Shown: positions 8,449-17,942 of the stretch, piece by piece
Position numbering within the stretch: position 1 is the stretch's first letter
How the letters are laid out: each line of letters begins with the position of its first letter
From: Shewanella fodinae
GTDB taxonomy: Bacteria > Pseudomonadota > Gammaproteobacteria > Enterobacterales > Shewanellaceae
Direction of reading: 5' to 3'
Assembly (NCBI RefSeq): GCF_014651955.1
Contig: NZ_BMXW01000004.1
Coordinates: forward strand, 62,001-126,000
DNA length: 64,000 nt
Translations under genes and position numbers: made by a program
Notes under the pieces: model-generated
Database searches by the model: none
Told to the model about the DNA's origin: nothing
What the model saw: the letters and a program-made list of their open reading frames with translations, nothing else

Positions 8449-10158
8449 ATGACGAAAATAGTGATTGTCGGTGGTGTCGCTGGTGGTGCCTCAGCCGCTG
8501 CGCGAGCAAGACGCATGTCGGAATCGGCGCAGATTATTATGTTGGAGCGGGGAGAGTTTATCTCGTTTGCTAATTGTGGCCTGCCGTATCATATCAGTGG
8601 TGATATCGCTGCCAGAGAAGCGCTTTTACTGCAAACGCCTGAAAGTTTTAAAAAGCGTTTTGATGTTGAGGTGCGGGTGTTCAATGAGGTGATGTCGATT
8701 GATGCCATCCATAAAACACTACGAGTCAAAAATCTGCTGACGGGCGACAGCTATGAAGAAACTTACGATAAATTGCTGCTCAGCCCCGGCGCGGCACCAG
8801 TAAAGCCGCCGATCCCTGGTATCAACAACCCCCACGTGTTCACCTTGCGTAATATTGCTGACATGGATGCCATTATTGCGGCACTGGCCGCGCATAAACC
8901 GCAGCATGTGACCGTGGTCGGCGGGGGATTTATCGGTTTGGAAATGGTAGAGGCTTTGCATCAGCGAGGGATCCGCATTTCACTGTTAGAGTTAGCGCCA
9001 CAGGTCATGGCTCCGGTGGATCCCGAAATGGCTAATGTGTTGCATCGCGAATTAGTTAACAAAGGTGTGGAACTGCGGTTGAATACCGGACTTACTGAAG
9101 TAAACAGCCGTGACAATATGCCATCAGAGCCAGAAGCAACCGATGTTTATGACAAGCCTTCTCACCATCACACTGCTCTGGCATTAACACTGTCCACTGG
9201 TCAAACCCTAATAACCGATATGGTGATTCTGGCCATCGGCGTTAAACCAGAAGTGTCATTGGTCAATAGTGCGGGTCTGGTTTTAGGGGAGCGTGGCGGC
9301 ATTAAAGTGGATGGGGGAATGCGCACTTCGGATCCAGATATTTATGCTGTAGGGGATGCTGTTGAAACACCAGATTTTGTCACTGGCAATGCAGCCTTGG
9401 TACCATTAGCCGGGCCAGCAAACCGGCAGGGACGTATTGCCGCTGATAATATGTTGGGTCTGGACAAACAATATCGGTGCACTCAAGCAACGGCCATCTG
9501 CAAATTATTTGATTTGGCGATTGCCAGTACTGGCCTCAATGAGAAATCTCTACAGCGGCTGCAATTACCCTATGAAAAAGTCTATGTGCATACCGCGAGT
9601 CATGCGGGTTACTATCCAGGTGCTCATCCGGTGACACTGAAACTGTTATTTGATCCCAACAATGGCAAAATCCTCGGGGCACAAGCGGTCGGGATGGATG
9701 GCATCGACAAGCGTATTGATGTGTTGGCAGTCGCACAGCGTGCTGGCATGACTGTGCGAGATCTACAGGATCTGGAACTGTCTTATGCCCCTCCTTTTGG
9801 TTCTGCCCGTGATGTAGTGAATCAGGCCGGCATGGTAGCAACAAACGTGTTGGATGGTGACGAACAGATATGCCACGTTGATGAAGTGGCTAGCCCTTCT
9901 GCCGAACAAGTTGTGTTAGATGTCCGTAATCCTCCAGAGCTGACGAACGTTGGCGCGTTTCCGCAAGCGCTGAATATCCCCGTTGATCAACTGCGTCAAC
10001 GGTTAGGCGAATTGCCTAAGGACAAGGAAATCCTAGTCGCTTGTCAGGTAGGGTTGCGCGGACACGTGGCTTATCGCCTGTTGCGCCAGCATGGCTTTAA
10101 GGTTCGCAATCTTACTGGTGGATTTAAGACTTTCCAGATGACAATGGCTAAATTCTAG
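8449..10158 (+). CDS. CoA-disulfide / polysulfide reductase with C-terminal rhodanese domain
   Basis: FAD- and NAD(P)H-dependent reductase, 569 residues. N-terminal FAD-binding IVGGVAGGASAAARARR, single active-site Cys43 in SFANCGLPY as in CoA-disulfide reductases, a second nucleotide fold (VTVVGGGFIGLEMVEAL), and the FAD site near YAVGDAVE. A rhodanese domain (about 470-569) has active Cys532 in CQVGLRG. This CoADR-rhodanese layout is that of the Shewanella NAD(P)H-dependent polysulfide or CoA-persulfide reductase, so sulfane-sulfur reduction or detoxification is likely. GTG at 8443 is in frame, but ATG at 8449 with GGAG before it is preferred. No redox partner gene is adjacent. Confidence 0.9.
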   Translation: MTKIVIVGGVAGGASAAARARRMSESAQIIMLERGEFISFANCGLPYHISGDIAAREALLLQTPESFKKRFDVEVRVFNEVMSIDAIHKTLRVKNLLTGDSYEETYDKLLLSPGAAPVKPPIPGINNPHVFTLRNIADMDAIIAALAAHKPQHVTVVGGGFIGLEMVEALHQRGIRISLLELAPQVMAPVDPEMANVLHRELVNKGVELRLNTGLTEVNSRDNMPSEPEATDVYDKPSHHHTALALTLSTGQTLITDMVILAIGVKPEVSLVNSAGLVLGERGGIKVDGGMRTSDPDIYAVGDAVETPDFVTGNAALVPLAGPANRQGRIAADNMLGLDKQYRCTQATAICKLFDLAIASTGLNEKSLQRLQLPYEKVYVHTASHAGYYPGAHPVTLKLLFDPNNGKILGAQAVGMDGIDKRIDVLAVAQRAGMTVRDLQDLELSYAPPFGSARDVVNQAGMVATNVLDGDEQICHVDEVASPSAEQVVLDVRNPPELTNVGAFPQALNIPVDQLRQRLGELPKDKEILVACQVGLRGHVAYRLLRQHGFKVRNLTGGFKTFQMTMAKF

Positions 10159-10162
10159 TGAC

Positions 10163-10191
10163 AAAAGCGGCATTCACCAATGCCGCTTTTT
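10163..10191. terminator. Bidirectional terminator
   Basis: AAAAGCGGCATT-CACC-AATGCCGCTTTTT, a 12-base perfect stem with A and T runs, lies between the converging reductase and glycosyltransferase genes. Confidence 0.85.
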
Positions 10192-10204
10192 CATCCTGTG
10201 TCAG

Positions 10205-11821
10205 CTAGTGGGCGGCAGGCATTAAAGCGATAAAATCTGTAGCCTTAATCAGCAACAATACCCGTCCACGATACGGTTGGCTAAAAAGCGCCTGCTTGCG
10301 CATAACCTCGGCAGGTCGCTTGACCGGGTAGATCACTATTGCCTGCGGATGCTGCTTGAGCCAGTCAACGCGCTGATTTATGTCGGTATCCCGCAGTTCC
10401 ACAATCGGTTGCTGTAATCGACCGGCAAACTGGAACTGGTTGTCGTATTTGTCCCAGAATGCCAGCGTGTTTCCTTTCTGTTGTAATAGCCGTACTTGCC
10501 GTGCCGCATCGGTCACATCGTATGCCTCATGTAACGGCTGTTTCACGGCCAAAAGCACGCTGGTCATTAACAGCGGAAATATCAGAAATTGTACCAACGG
10601 ATTCAAACTGACTTGTTTGAATCGCCACCGCGACAGTGCTAGCAGCACTATGGGCAATAATATCGCCCACAAGGCAATTTTGGGGTCGTGCAGGTTTTTG
10701 AACACCTTGTCAGCCCACAATGGCAACGAGCCGATTAACAATACGACAACCATGCAGAGCGCGGTCAGCACATAGCTGCGTCCGAAATTTTCTGGCTTGA
10801 CGCCAGCGGCAACATACAACGCAATTACCGGCATCAGCGGGCATAGATAGTGGAGCTGTTTACCGCTGATCAGACTGAAACTCAGCAGAATGATAGTGAC
10901 GTAAAGTACTAAGGCTTTATCACGGTTATTCTGAAAACGGCATATTTGACTGCGCCAGATGCCACTGAGTAGCGGTAGTGGGAGTAACAACGCAGGTAAA
11001 AGATATACATACCAGTAAAAAGGCCGAGCGTGAGCAAATGCGGCAACTAAGCGTCCGGCAGTTTGCTTCCAAATGAGCTCCTTTTCGTAAGCTCCGCCGC
11101 CAGCTATTACCGCCGGTAATAGCCAGCACGCCAGAAGCAACAGTCCCAAGCATATGGCGATAGAGCTACCACGGAAAAACCTGCCGTTACTGATGCTGTT
11201 GTTATGTTGCCACCAAGGACGCAACAGCATAAACGGGATCGCGTAAAGCAGCATAACAGGCCCTTTAGTCAGCAATCCCAGACCGACCGCCAACGCACCA
11301 AGGGCAATAAAGCGTCGGTTACCTGTGTCACTGAAGCCAAAACAGCTCAGTAGCCACAGCAACACAAAGACGCTCAGCACCAAGTCAAACATGACTGTCG
11401 GCAGATAAAAATTCCAACCCGCTAATGCTAATAGCAATACAGGCGCGTACCTAGCCGCAGCATCAGACTGAGGGAAGTACTTCTTAGCTAACATATAGAC
11501 CAAACCGAAATTGAGGCAGGAAAACAGCGGCACAGAAAGACGCGCGGACCATTCACTTACACCGAAAACCGTCCAAAACAGGTTAATTAACCAAAACAGT
11601 AATGGCGGCTTATGGGCATAAGTTTCACCATTCTGATGTGGTACTAACCAGTTGTGATCGCGCCACATTTCCCAGGCAACTGAGACATAGCGGGTTTCAT
11701 CCACTGGCATGAGTGGTCGCAGCCACAAGTGCAACGAAACCAGAAGTAATGCCGCCAGATAAGTTACACCAAGAAATATCCGTGGTGTTAGGTACGTTTG
11801 GTCAATTAGGCGGTTACTCAT
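10205..11821 (-). CDS. ArnT/PMT-like membrane glycosyltransferase
   Basis: 538 residues with about 11-13 hydrophobic segments. The first periplasmic loop has the acidic PVDETRYVSVAWEMW motif and HKPPLLFWLINLFW, characteristic of the ArnT/PMT (GT83/GT39) group that moves sugars from polyprenyl phosphate carriers to lipid A or proteins on the periplasmic face. A soluble C-terminal domain of about 100 residues follows the last membrane segment. No arn operon genes are nearby, so aminoarabinose transfer cannot be assumed and the acceptor is unknown. ATG at 11821 is preferred over the TTG one codon earlier; the ribosome binding site is weak. Confidence 0.8.
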   Translation of the reverse strand: MSNRLIDQTYLTPRIFLGVTYLAALLLVSLHLWLRPLMPVDETRYVSVAWEMWRDHNWLVPHQNGETYAHKPPLLFWLINLFWTVFGVSEWSARLSVPLFSCLNFGLVYMLAKKYFPQSDAAARYAPVLLLALAGWNFYLPTVMFDLVLSVFVLLWLLSCFGFSDTGNRRFIALGALAVGLGLLTKGPVMLLYAIPFMLLRPWWQHNNSISNGRFFRGSSIAICLGLLLLACWLLPAVIAGGGAYEKELIWKQTAGRLVAAFAHARPFYWYVYLLPALLLPLPLLSGIWRSQICRFQNNRDKALVLYVTIILLSFSLISGKQLHYLCPLMPVIALYVAAGVKPENFGRSYVLTALCMVVVLLIGSLPLWADKVFKNLHDPKIALWAILLPIVLLALSRWRFKQVSLNPLVQFLIFPLLMTSVLLAVKQPLHEAYDVTDAARQVRLLQQKGNTLAFWDKYDNQFQFAGRLQQPIVELRDTDINQRVDWLKQHPQAIVIYPVKRPAEVMRKQALFSQPYRGRVLLLIKATDFIALMPAAH

Positions 11822-12075
11822 CAAGGTTAGGAGTTCCGACTACTTTTGAATACGGCTATGGTGACGGAAAAGTATTAATGAATTATTAACAGATTCAGAT
11901 AGTCGGGAACAGTTTCCTGCACCATAAGATAGCACTGGCGGCGAATCACCACATTTAGAGCTGGGCCTCTAACCAAAAGTCGCTGGCATCATGAGGCATT
12001 GTTGCTAGGCTAAATGTATAGGTTGGCCAGTATTGCTCAACATTTTGCCGAGCTGCAATTGTTGGCGGTAAATAT

Positions 12076-12115
12076 AAAAAAGCCGGTGATTATGACCAGT
12101 AATCACCGGCTTTTG
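12076..12115. terminator. Bidirectional terminator downstream of the TonB receptor
   Basis: AGCCGGTGATTA and TAATCACCGGCT form a perfect 12-base stem with a seven-base loop, flanked by A5 and T4. It ends the minus-strand receptor transcript. The rest of 11822-12169 holds nothing recognisable. Confidence 0.85.
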
Positions 12116-12169
12116 CTGGCACAGATGAACAGACGAGGTAACTGGCTGCTGTGCTACAACCGGTATTTT

Positions 12170-14140
12170 TTACATTCGATATTCGAGTCCCAACCAGAAA
12201 TTCCGACCCTGCTCGATAAAGCCTTCGGAGTATTCATAACTGCGATCAAACAGGTTGTTAACGGAGGCGTTCAGGCTGAGCTCTTCAAGTAACTGATAGT
12301 CAGCACGTAGATTAGTGAGAGCGAATCCGGCAGCAATCTGCGAGCCATCGCTATTGCTGTAACTGGAGTCACGGACCTCTTCGGACAATGTCAGGCTTAA
12401 TGGTGCCCAAGGGGTGACTTTGACCCAAGCGTTCGCCATCTGTTTAGGTAAACCGGTGATTTCCCCAATTTCTTCACGTTTTACGTCGGTGTGTGTGTAG
12501 CTATAGCTCAGACCCAATTCGGCAATATCCAGGATCTTACCTTTTAATCCGAGATCGATTCCGCTGTAATCAACCTGACCACTATTGCGATTCTGCAGGG
12601 TATTGGCGTCAATATTGATGGCAAGAATGGCATCATCTACGCGGTTGTAATAGGCGCTGGCTTCATAGCTCCATTGCGTATTGATAAGACCACTGTAAGT
12701 GATATCAAGTGTGCGTGCCCGTTCTGGTTTTAGCTGCGGGTTTACGAGTGCCACTTGGCCTGTCGCTGGTTTAGAGGTGGTATAGCGTTCTTTTAGTGTC
12801 GGGAAGCGGCTACGATCAGAGAAGGAAAATGCCAGTGAATCCGTGTCGTTGACATGGTATTTCAATAATGCCTGCCAGTTAAAGGCGTGTTGATCGTTAT
12901 CGTCATATTGGGTGATGCTGCCGTCGTCCTCATGCTGCATCCCTTCCAAGCTTTCGCGTTTGTCATAGCTGATGCCAGCAACTGCATCAAATTGTTCAGA
13001 GATGGCCCATTGATACTCGGATGCCAGGGAGACAGTGCGATCTTTGTAGCGGTCATAAAGGCCGTCAGGCGCGTCTTTTTCACGGTGTACATCTTCTTTC
13101 CAATGTGCGGCAAAGGACAGTTGATCCCGCTGCCGCAAATCGGCGCTGAGTTGCAAACCTGCGCCGTTGCTGAAGTCATCATAGCGGCTGTAGAAGCCGT
13201 TTTTCTGTTGCAACGCCGATAGCGAGTTGTACATCATCAGTGTGTTGGTAAAGACATCATGATAAACACGACTTTTTAGCGTGAAAATGTCATTTAACCG
13301 AGTAAACCCCTGATAGTAGTAACTTTCCTTATTATAATCAGGCCATTGCCAGTAACGTGCTTTCTGCCCACTGTTACCAGCATAAGGTGGATTTTGTTTT
13401 TCGCCATCCTGTTTGATGTAGGTAAAAGTGTATTCATCGGTACTATTAGGCGTGATCCCTAACTTGATAATGCCACGCTTGTCATCAGCTTCGGAGTTGA
13501 TCATTTTGCCGTCACTGCCGGCGACCTGATTATCTGTGCCATAAGGTAATCCCAGATAATCCTGTTTCAGGCGGCTCCCGGTGAACTGCAGGTAGCCAAG
13601 CTCACTGCGCATGCCGAGTGACAGATTGGCATCATAGGCATTGCTCTTATTACGAGTGAATCCTTGACGAAAAGCAGCACTGGCTTCAAATGGCTCTTGT
13701 GGTTTATGGGTAGTGAGGTTGATAGCACCACCCATCTGGTTTGGCCCTTGTAACAATGAGGTGTATCCCTTGGAAACCTCTACCGAGTCCAAATTTGAGG
13801 ACAGGAAGCGTCCGAGATCTAGGTTGCCATCATAAGGAACGTAAACTGGGATACCATCGTAAAATACCGGCACCTGACGACTGTCAAAGCCGCGAACTCT
13901 GACCTGTAATTCGTTGCGACTGCCAGATTTTTGCAAAGACACCCCTGGAATAACACTTAACGCTTGGGCGACATTGGTCTTTCCCAATTGCTCAAGTGTT
14001 TGTTGATCAATGCGGGTGCTGGTATCGGCAACTTGACTGCCCCATATGGTCAGGCGTTCAGTGCTGCTATCATCCGCGATGGCATATTGCTGGCCACTGA
14101 TGACGAAGCAAATAAATAACGAGAGCTTGTTAAATTTCAT
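12170..14140 (-). CDS. TonB-dependent outer-membrane receptor under a ModE box (candidate Mo/W receptor)
   Basis: 656 residues. Signal peptide (hydrophobic 5-20, AIA-DD), then plug domain (ALSVIPGVSLQKSG, VRGFDSRQVPVFYDG, GPNQMGGAINL), then a 22-strand-type barrel ending in LGLEYRM. It is shorter than most siderophore receptors. ATG at 14140 follows GAGG; the ORF is open to a TTG at 14152. A perfect match to the ModE operator begins 14 bases before the start, and the same operator precedes the binding-protein gene of the adjacent ABC importer. Together these suggest a receptor for molybdate, tungstate or a complex of them. The receptor has its own promoter although it follows the ABC operon on the same strand. 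Confidence 0.85.
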   Translation of the reverse strand: MKFNKLSLFICFVISGQQYAIADDSSTERLTIWGSQVADTSTRIDQQTLEQLGKTNVAQALSVIPGVSLQKSGSRNELQVRVRGFDSRQVPVFYDGIPVYVPYDGNLDLGRFLSSNLDSVEVSKGYTSLLQGPNQMGGAINLTTHKPQEPFEASAAFRQGFTRNKSNAYDANLSLGMRSELGYLQFTGSRLKQDYLGLPYGTDNQVAGSDGKMINSEADDKRGIIKLGITPNSTDEYTFTYIKQDGEKQNPPYAGNSGQKARYWQWPDYNKESYYYQGFTRLNDIFTLKSRVYHDVFTNTLMMYNSLSALQQKNGFYSRYDDFSNGAGLQLSADLRQRDQLSFAAHWKEDVHREKDAPDGLYDRYKDRTVSLASEYQWAISEQFDAVAGISYDKRESLEGMQHEDDGSITQYDDNDQHAFNWQALLKYHVNDTDSLAFSFSDRSRFPTLKERYTTSKPATGQVALVNPQLKPERARTLDITYSGLINTQWSYEASAYYNRVDDAILAINIDANTLQNRNSGQVDYSGIDLGLKGKILDIAELGLSYSYTHTDVKREEIGEITGLPKQMANAWVKVTPWAPLSLTLSEEVRDSSYSNSDGSQIAAGFALTNLRADYQLLEELSLNASVNNLFDRSYEYSEGFIEQGRNFWLGLEYRM

Positions 14141-14153
14141 AATGAACCTCAAT

Positions 14154-14181
14154 ATCGATATATAATTAACTATATAACGAT
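14154..14181. promoter_or_regulatory. ModE-type operator in front of the TonB receptor
   Basis: The 28 bases read ATCG-A-TATATA-N6-TATATA-A-CGAT, matching the published proteobacterial ModE element (as I recall, ATCGnTATATA-N6-TATATAnCGAT) at every fixed position. It lies 14-41 bases upstream of the receptor ATG, where Mo-bound ModE would block transcription. Confidence 0.8.
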
Positions 14182-14245
14182 GTCTATGCCAAAAAATGGC
14201 AGTAAAAGCTGCCCGTCAGACATCTGAAAGGCGGTGGTTATCATT

Positions 14246-14313
14246 ACGGCAATTGAGGGTTATTGCCGTTATCACTTTACTGTGGCTTGCCGGATGTGTG
14301 CCCAGCGGCAAGC
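14246..14313. other. Two hairpins between methyltransferase and TonB receptor genes
   Basis: ACGGCAAT/ATTGCCGT (14246-14269) and GCTTGCCG/CGGCAAGC (14285-14313) are adjacent stem-loops without a T-run. They may attenuate or end the ABC-methyltransferase transcript before the receptor promoter. I found no cobalamin riboswitch here. Confidence 0.4.
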
Positions 14314-14328
14314 CTGGTATTAGTCGGA

Positions 14329-15138
14329 TTACAGTGTTGTGGTTTTGTCCCAATACACCAGTGCCCAATCTCTGGATGGCGGGACGATAGTCTCACCCAA
14401 CCGACGTTTTTGCTGATAAAAATCAAACAGACGTTGCTGTTCAACGTCATCCAATGCCCCCAATGACCAACTGACTGACTCTGAGAACTGTTCAAATGTA
14501 TCAGTCTTGTTTTGGCAGTTTGGTCCTCGGATATAATCAACTTTAGGGTTAATGCCCAGCTGATATAGAATATTCACGGCGAAAATATAATTAGGCAACT
14601 CCACTACCGGGCGACCAATGGCGCGCTGGACGGCAACATCTACAAAAGATGTGGCTACCGTATGGGTGGTGTAAATGCGCAGACGAGCCTTGTTATTCAG
14701 TTTGATGAGCGCCTGACGCAGATCGGCCACCAGCGTAGAGCGAGACGCGACAGCGAGATCGCATTCAGGAATATCAGACCAATCATCTTCCCAAGATTTA
14801 TTGATCAAAGTGACATTATGCAACCCTAAACCTTGTGCGCGTCTGCCTGCGACTTCCAGCATGCCACGGCTGTAATCAACGCCATAAACTTGAGTTAGTG
14901 ATGCCGCCAGATTGAGGCATACAGAGCCTGGGCCACAGCCCATATCCAGCAGTGTACTAGCTCCCTGCAGTGACATTTTCTGTTGTAGTTGCAGCAGATA
15001 GGGATCTTGTGGGTTAGCGCATACTTCGGCCATTTTTTCTGCGCGGGCATCCCAGTGCTCCGGCGCTTTCGTGCTGCGCCCGGCCTGTTGCATCTGTTGC
15101 CGGTAAAGCTCGGCAAAGTCTAACTCGTCCAGTACCAT
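14329..15138 (-). CDS. Class I SAM-dependent methyltransferase in the metal-uptake operon
   Basis: 269 residues. SAM-binding motif I is LLDMGCGPGSVCLNLA (about 62-77), followed by YGVDYSRGML with the acidic ribose-binding residue. The substrate part is unassigned. GAGG precedes the ATG by nine bases and the gene starts 19 bases after the ABC ATPase stop, so it is the last gene of the binding protein-permease-ATPase operon under the ModE-type operator. A methyltransferase is not a core part of known MolABC importers; it could modify a metal-binding small molecule, but this is inference. The C-terminal half (VSWSLGALDDVEQQRLFDFY) resembles no motif I can name. Confidence 0.8.
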   Translation of the reverse strand: MVLDELDFAELYRQQMQQAGRSTKAPEHWDARAEKMAEVCANPQDPYLLQLQQKMSLQGASTLLDMGCGPGSVCLNLAASLTQVYGVDYSRGMLEVAGRRAQGLGLHNVTLINKSWEDDWSDIPECDLAVASRSTLVADLRQALIKLNNKARLRIYTTHTVATSFVDVAVQRAIGRPVVELPNYIFAVNILYQLGINPKVDYIRGPNCQNKTDTFEQFSESVSWSLGALDDVEQQRLFDFYQQKRRLGETIVPPSRDWALVYWDKTTTL

Positions 15139-15157
15139 TTACTGATTCCTCATACAC

Positions 15158-15910
15158 TTAAATTTCGATTCCCAGATGATGTCTGATATCGGCTTCTTGC
15201 ACATCATAGAGCGCTGCCAGCTTCTGTCCTGTGAGCATGGCCGCAGCACTGCCTTGTTGTGCCCCTAACGGGGACAGCAACACCACCCGGTCCGCGATAG
15301 CTCGGGCATGAAGCGGGTGATGCGTAGACATCAACAACGTCATACCTTCACTTTTCAACTGACGGATTTTCTTCAGCAGGGTGATCTGACGGCCGAAATC
15401 CAAACTGGCTGCAGGTTCATCCATAACCAATAATTTGGGCTGTTGGATCAATGCCCTAGTGATTAGCACCAGTTGCCGCTCGCCACCGCTGAGGGAGGGA
15501 TATTGTCTGGTAGCCAGATGCGCAATTCCCATGTTTTCCAACAGTTCCAGTGCCTGTTGCCGATCTTTTGCTGATGGCGAGGAGAACGTTTTTAAATGGA
15601 TGCTTCGTCCCATCAACACCATATCCAGTACGCTGAAAGCAAACGGGCTATCATGTGCCTGGGGAACATAGGCCATCCATTTCGCCAGTTCGTGAGCACG
15701 CCAGTCACGGATAGGTCGGCGTTGCAACAGGATGTTACCTCCCTGCAGCGTTAACCGACCCAACAAGCTGCGGATTAAGGTGGTTTTACCACAGCCATTG
15801 GCACCGAGCAGACAACAGACCTCTCCCGCTTCAATATTAAAAGAGATCTGCTGCAATACTGGGTGTTGCGGATAGCCGATAGCGGTATTGGCAAATTGCA
15901 CCAGAGTCAC
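15158..15910 (-). CDS. ABC importer ATPase, FecE/BtuD/MolC type
   Basis: 250 residues. Walker A GANGCGKTT (37-45), Q-loop in YVPQAHDSPF, signature LSGGERQLV, Walker B LLVMDEPAASLD and switch His in STHHPL are all intact. It belongs to the type II importer ATPases that serve FecCD permeases for siderophores, B12, haem or, in the MolABC case, molybdate and tungstate. The start overlaps the permease stop by four bases (ATGA), so the genes are translationally coupled. The substrate is inferred from the ModE-type operator ahead of the operon. Confidence 0.93.
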   Translation of the reverse strand: MTLVQFANTAIGYPQHPVLQQISFNIEAGEVCCLLGANGCGKTTLIRSLLGRLTLQGGNILLQRRPIRDWRAHELAKWMAYVPQAHDSPFAFSVLDMVLMGRSIHLKTFSSPSAKDRQQALELLENMGIAHLATRQYPSLSGGERQLVLITRALIQQPKLLVMDEPAASLDFGRQITLLKKIRQLKSEGMTLLMSTHHPLHARAIADRVVLLSPLGAQQGSAAAMLTGQKLAALYDVQEADIRHHLGIEI

Positions 15911-16893
15911 AGCCGCTCCCTCCGCATTAATAGCAAGAGGAAGAAAGGGGCACCGATCATCGCAGTGAGTATGCCTAGCGGCAGTTCTACCGAACTGACG
16001 GTGCGCGCCAAGGTATCGGTTACCAGTAACAGAATCGCGCCCACTGCCATCGACATCGGCAACAGTTGCCGATTATTGGCGCCAGTGATGATGCGGCAAA
16101 TATGCGGCACCACCAACCCGACCCAGCCAATGATGCCTGCAATGGCTACTGCACTGGCGGTTACCAGTGTGGCGCTGACAATAAATATCACCCGCAGACG
16201 GGTAACATTGACGCCCATAGCACTTGCTTCCTCATCAGGCAGACTCAGCAAGTTCATACGCCAGCGTAACAACCAAAGTGGCAGTAAGCCCAGTAATGTC
16301 AAGGGGGCGGCAACTTGTAAGTCATTGATGGTGATGGTATTGAGCCCCCCCAGCAACCAAAAGGTGATGGATGGCAACTCGGTATAAGGATCCGCCAGCA
16401 CTTTAATCAGCGAGATCATGGCACCGCAAAGCGTGCCGATGGCGATACCAATTAATACCAGTGACAGCACTGGGTCCTGACGCCGGGTGAAACGGGCGAT
16501 AACACATACTAGTGCGACGACCAACAGTCCTCCGACAAACGCTAACCCCTGAATATACAGCATGGATAATCCCAGTAGTATCGCCACACTCGCGCCCATA
16601 CCGGCACCGGCAGAAACGCCAAGAATATCTGGCGATACCAAGGGATTGCGGAACATGCCCTGATAAGTGGTACCGGCCGCAGCTAAACCGGCTCCGATCA
16701 GCAATGCCGCCAGCATTCTTGGCATCCGGATCTGCCAGAAGACGATCGACAAACGCGGATCGTGCGGGGGGTTACCTGTCAGCAACTGACTAATATCGCT
16801 TAAACCCAACGGATATTTGCCAGCACTTAGGGCCAATATCATGCCAGAGAGCAGCAATAAGCCAATTATGGCCGTGACGGGAACGCACTTCAT
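15907..16893 (-). CDS. ABC importer permease, FecCD/BtuC/MolB type
   Basis: 328 residues, about ten membrane helices, typical length for FecCD-family permeases (PF01032). Family hallmarks are present: RMPRMLAALLIGAGLAAAGTTYQGMFRNPLVSPDILGVS-type block near residues 53-92 and the ATPase coupling region (GLVVPHICR, about residue 255). It overlaps the genes on both sides by four bases, forming a homodimeric channel for the neighbouring ATPase. Only one permease gene is present. MolB of Haemophilus influenzae is of this family. Confidence 0.93.
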   Translation of the reverse strand: MKCVPVTAIIGLLLLSGMILALSAGKYPLGLSDISQLLTGNPPHDPRLSIVFWQIRMPRMLAALLIGAGLAAAGTTYQGMFRNPLVSPDILGVSAGAGMGASVAILLGLSMLYIQGLAFVGGLLVVALVCVIARFTRRQDPVLSLVLIGIAIGTLCGAMISLIKVLADPYTELPSITFWLLGGLNTITINDLQVAAPLTLLGLLPLWLLRWRMNLLSLPDEEASAMGVNVTRLRVIFIVSATLVTASAVAIAGIIGWVGLVVPHICRIITGANNRQLLPMSMAVGAILLLVTDTLARTVSSVELPLGILTAMIGAPFFLLLLMRRERL

Positions 16894-17918
16894 ATCGTCG
16901 GTACCAAAGTGCGGTAGTCATCATCACTGAGTGTGCTGTGAAAAAATTGCAGGAAAAACTGCTGCATTTCCGCTTTAAACGCAGAGCGCAGACCGCTATC
17001 AAGATGCGCCTGTAATCTTCTCACGCCCAACAGGCGATTAACGCCTGGCGGCGCATCGAGCCAGCCAAATGGAAAGCGCCGATATAACAATACCTGCTGC
17101 TGTTTCACCGCAGTAATCCCTCGCCATTGCGGCGATTGGGTAATATGTTGCCAGGTGGCCTCATCCTGAGTAATGATCAAATCGGGTTGCCACAGGAGTA
17201 TTTGCTCCAGTGAAACCTGTGCCAGTCCTTTACGATCTGTGTCGCTGACCACATTACGCAAACCCAGTAGTTCTATTGCTTCCGTGTGGAGTGAACCAGT
17301 GACTCCGGTTTCCAGTCCTCGGGCTCCCCGTGCAGCGTAAAAGCTAAGATTTTTGCCAGTACTGGCGGCAAAGGTGCGGGCATCACCGAGAATTTGTTCG
17401 GCAGTTGCTGCCAGTTGTGCTGCTTGGGAATCAACGCCAAGTACTGCGCCAGTTTGTTTTAATTGTGCGGGCGAGTCCGTCAGTTTGCCACTGACGAGAA
17501 GATACGGAGTATTGGTTTGTGTGACCGTCCGCTGTGCCAGCGAGCGGAAGGTATCGCTGATATCTCCGCAATCAATAATCAGATCGGGCTTGAGCGCCAA
17601 AAGTTGCTCCAATGATAGGGTACTGGCGCGTCCGGCAAGACGCCCAAGCTTTGGCAACTGTGTGACTGACGGGCTCAACCATTGCGCGCCTTGTCGCAAG
17701 TCAAAGCTGGAGAAACCCAACAGCAGCTGTGGTGCTAACGCCAGAAGCAACATATCTGCTGGGGCTCCGGCACTCAGCACTTGGCGTATATTACCTGGCA
17801 TTGGCATCTTGCCAAACGGCAATAACAACGGCGATTCTGCTCTTGCCAGCGATGGAAATGCTGCTAAGAGCCCACAGCCTGCCAGTCCTTGCATTAATGA
17901 GCGACGCGTAACATCCAT
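16890..17918 (-). CDS. Periplasmic metal-binding protein of the ABC importer (MolA-like candidate)
   Basis: 342 residues from ATG at 17918. The N-terminus (TRRSLMQGLAGCGLLAA, cleavage near LARA-ES) has a twin-arginine-like motif, so it may be exported folded. The rest fits a class III (FepB/BtuF) binding protein: IRQVLSAGAP, LLALKPDLIIDCGD, then the second lobe with ISLEQ-type LEQILLWQPDLIIT. First gene of the operon. The frame is open upstream to 18101, but the longer form would swallow the ModE-type operator, which starts 25 bases before the chosen ATG. MolA of H. influenzae is a class III protein that binds molybdate and tungstate; whether its oxyanion ligands are conserved needs alignment. 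Confidence 0.85.
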   Translation of the reverse strand: MDVTRRSLMQGLAGCGLLAAFPSLARAESPLLLPFGKMPMPGNIRQVLSAGAPADMLLLALAPQLLLGFSSFDLRQGAQWLSPSVTQLPKLGRLAGRASTLSLEQLLALKPDLIIDCGDISDTFRSLAQRTVTQTNTPYLLVSGKLTDSPAQLKQTGAVLGVDSQAAQLAATAEQILGDARTFAASTGKNLSFYAARGARGLETGVTGSLHTEAIELLGLRNVVSDTDRKGLAQVSLEQILLWQPDLIITQDEATWQHITQSPQWRGITAVKQQQVLLYRRFPFGWLDAPPGVNRLLGVRRLQAHLDSGLRSAFKAEMQQFFLQFFHSTLSDDDYRTLVPTI

Positions 17919-17942
17919 AAATTCTGTCAATCTCGAAGTAAC

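Noticed and set aside
14196..14330. Cobalamin riboswitch before the TonB receptor gene
   Set aside because: The B12-box and the typical conserved helices are not seen on the minus strand; the ModE-type operator explains control better.
12170..17918. Cluster as a plain iron-siderophore or B12 importer
   Set aside because: No Fur box is found at either promoter while three other sites in the window have clear Fur-like boxes; two ModE-type operators are present instead. It remains the main alternative for the ligand.
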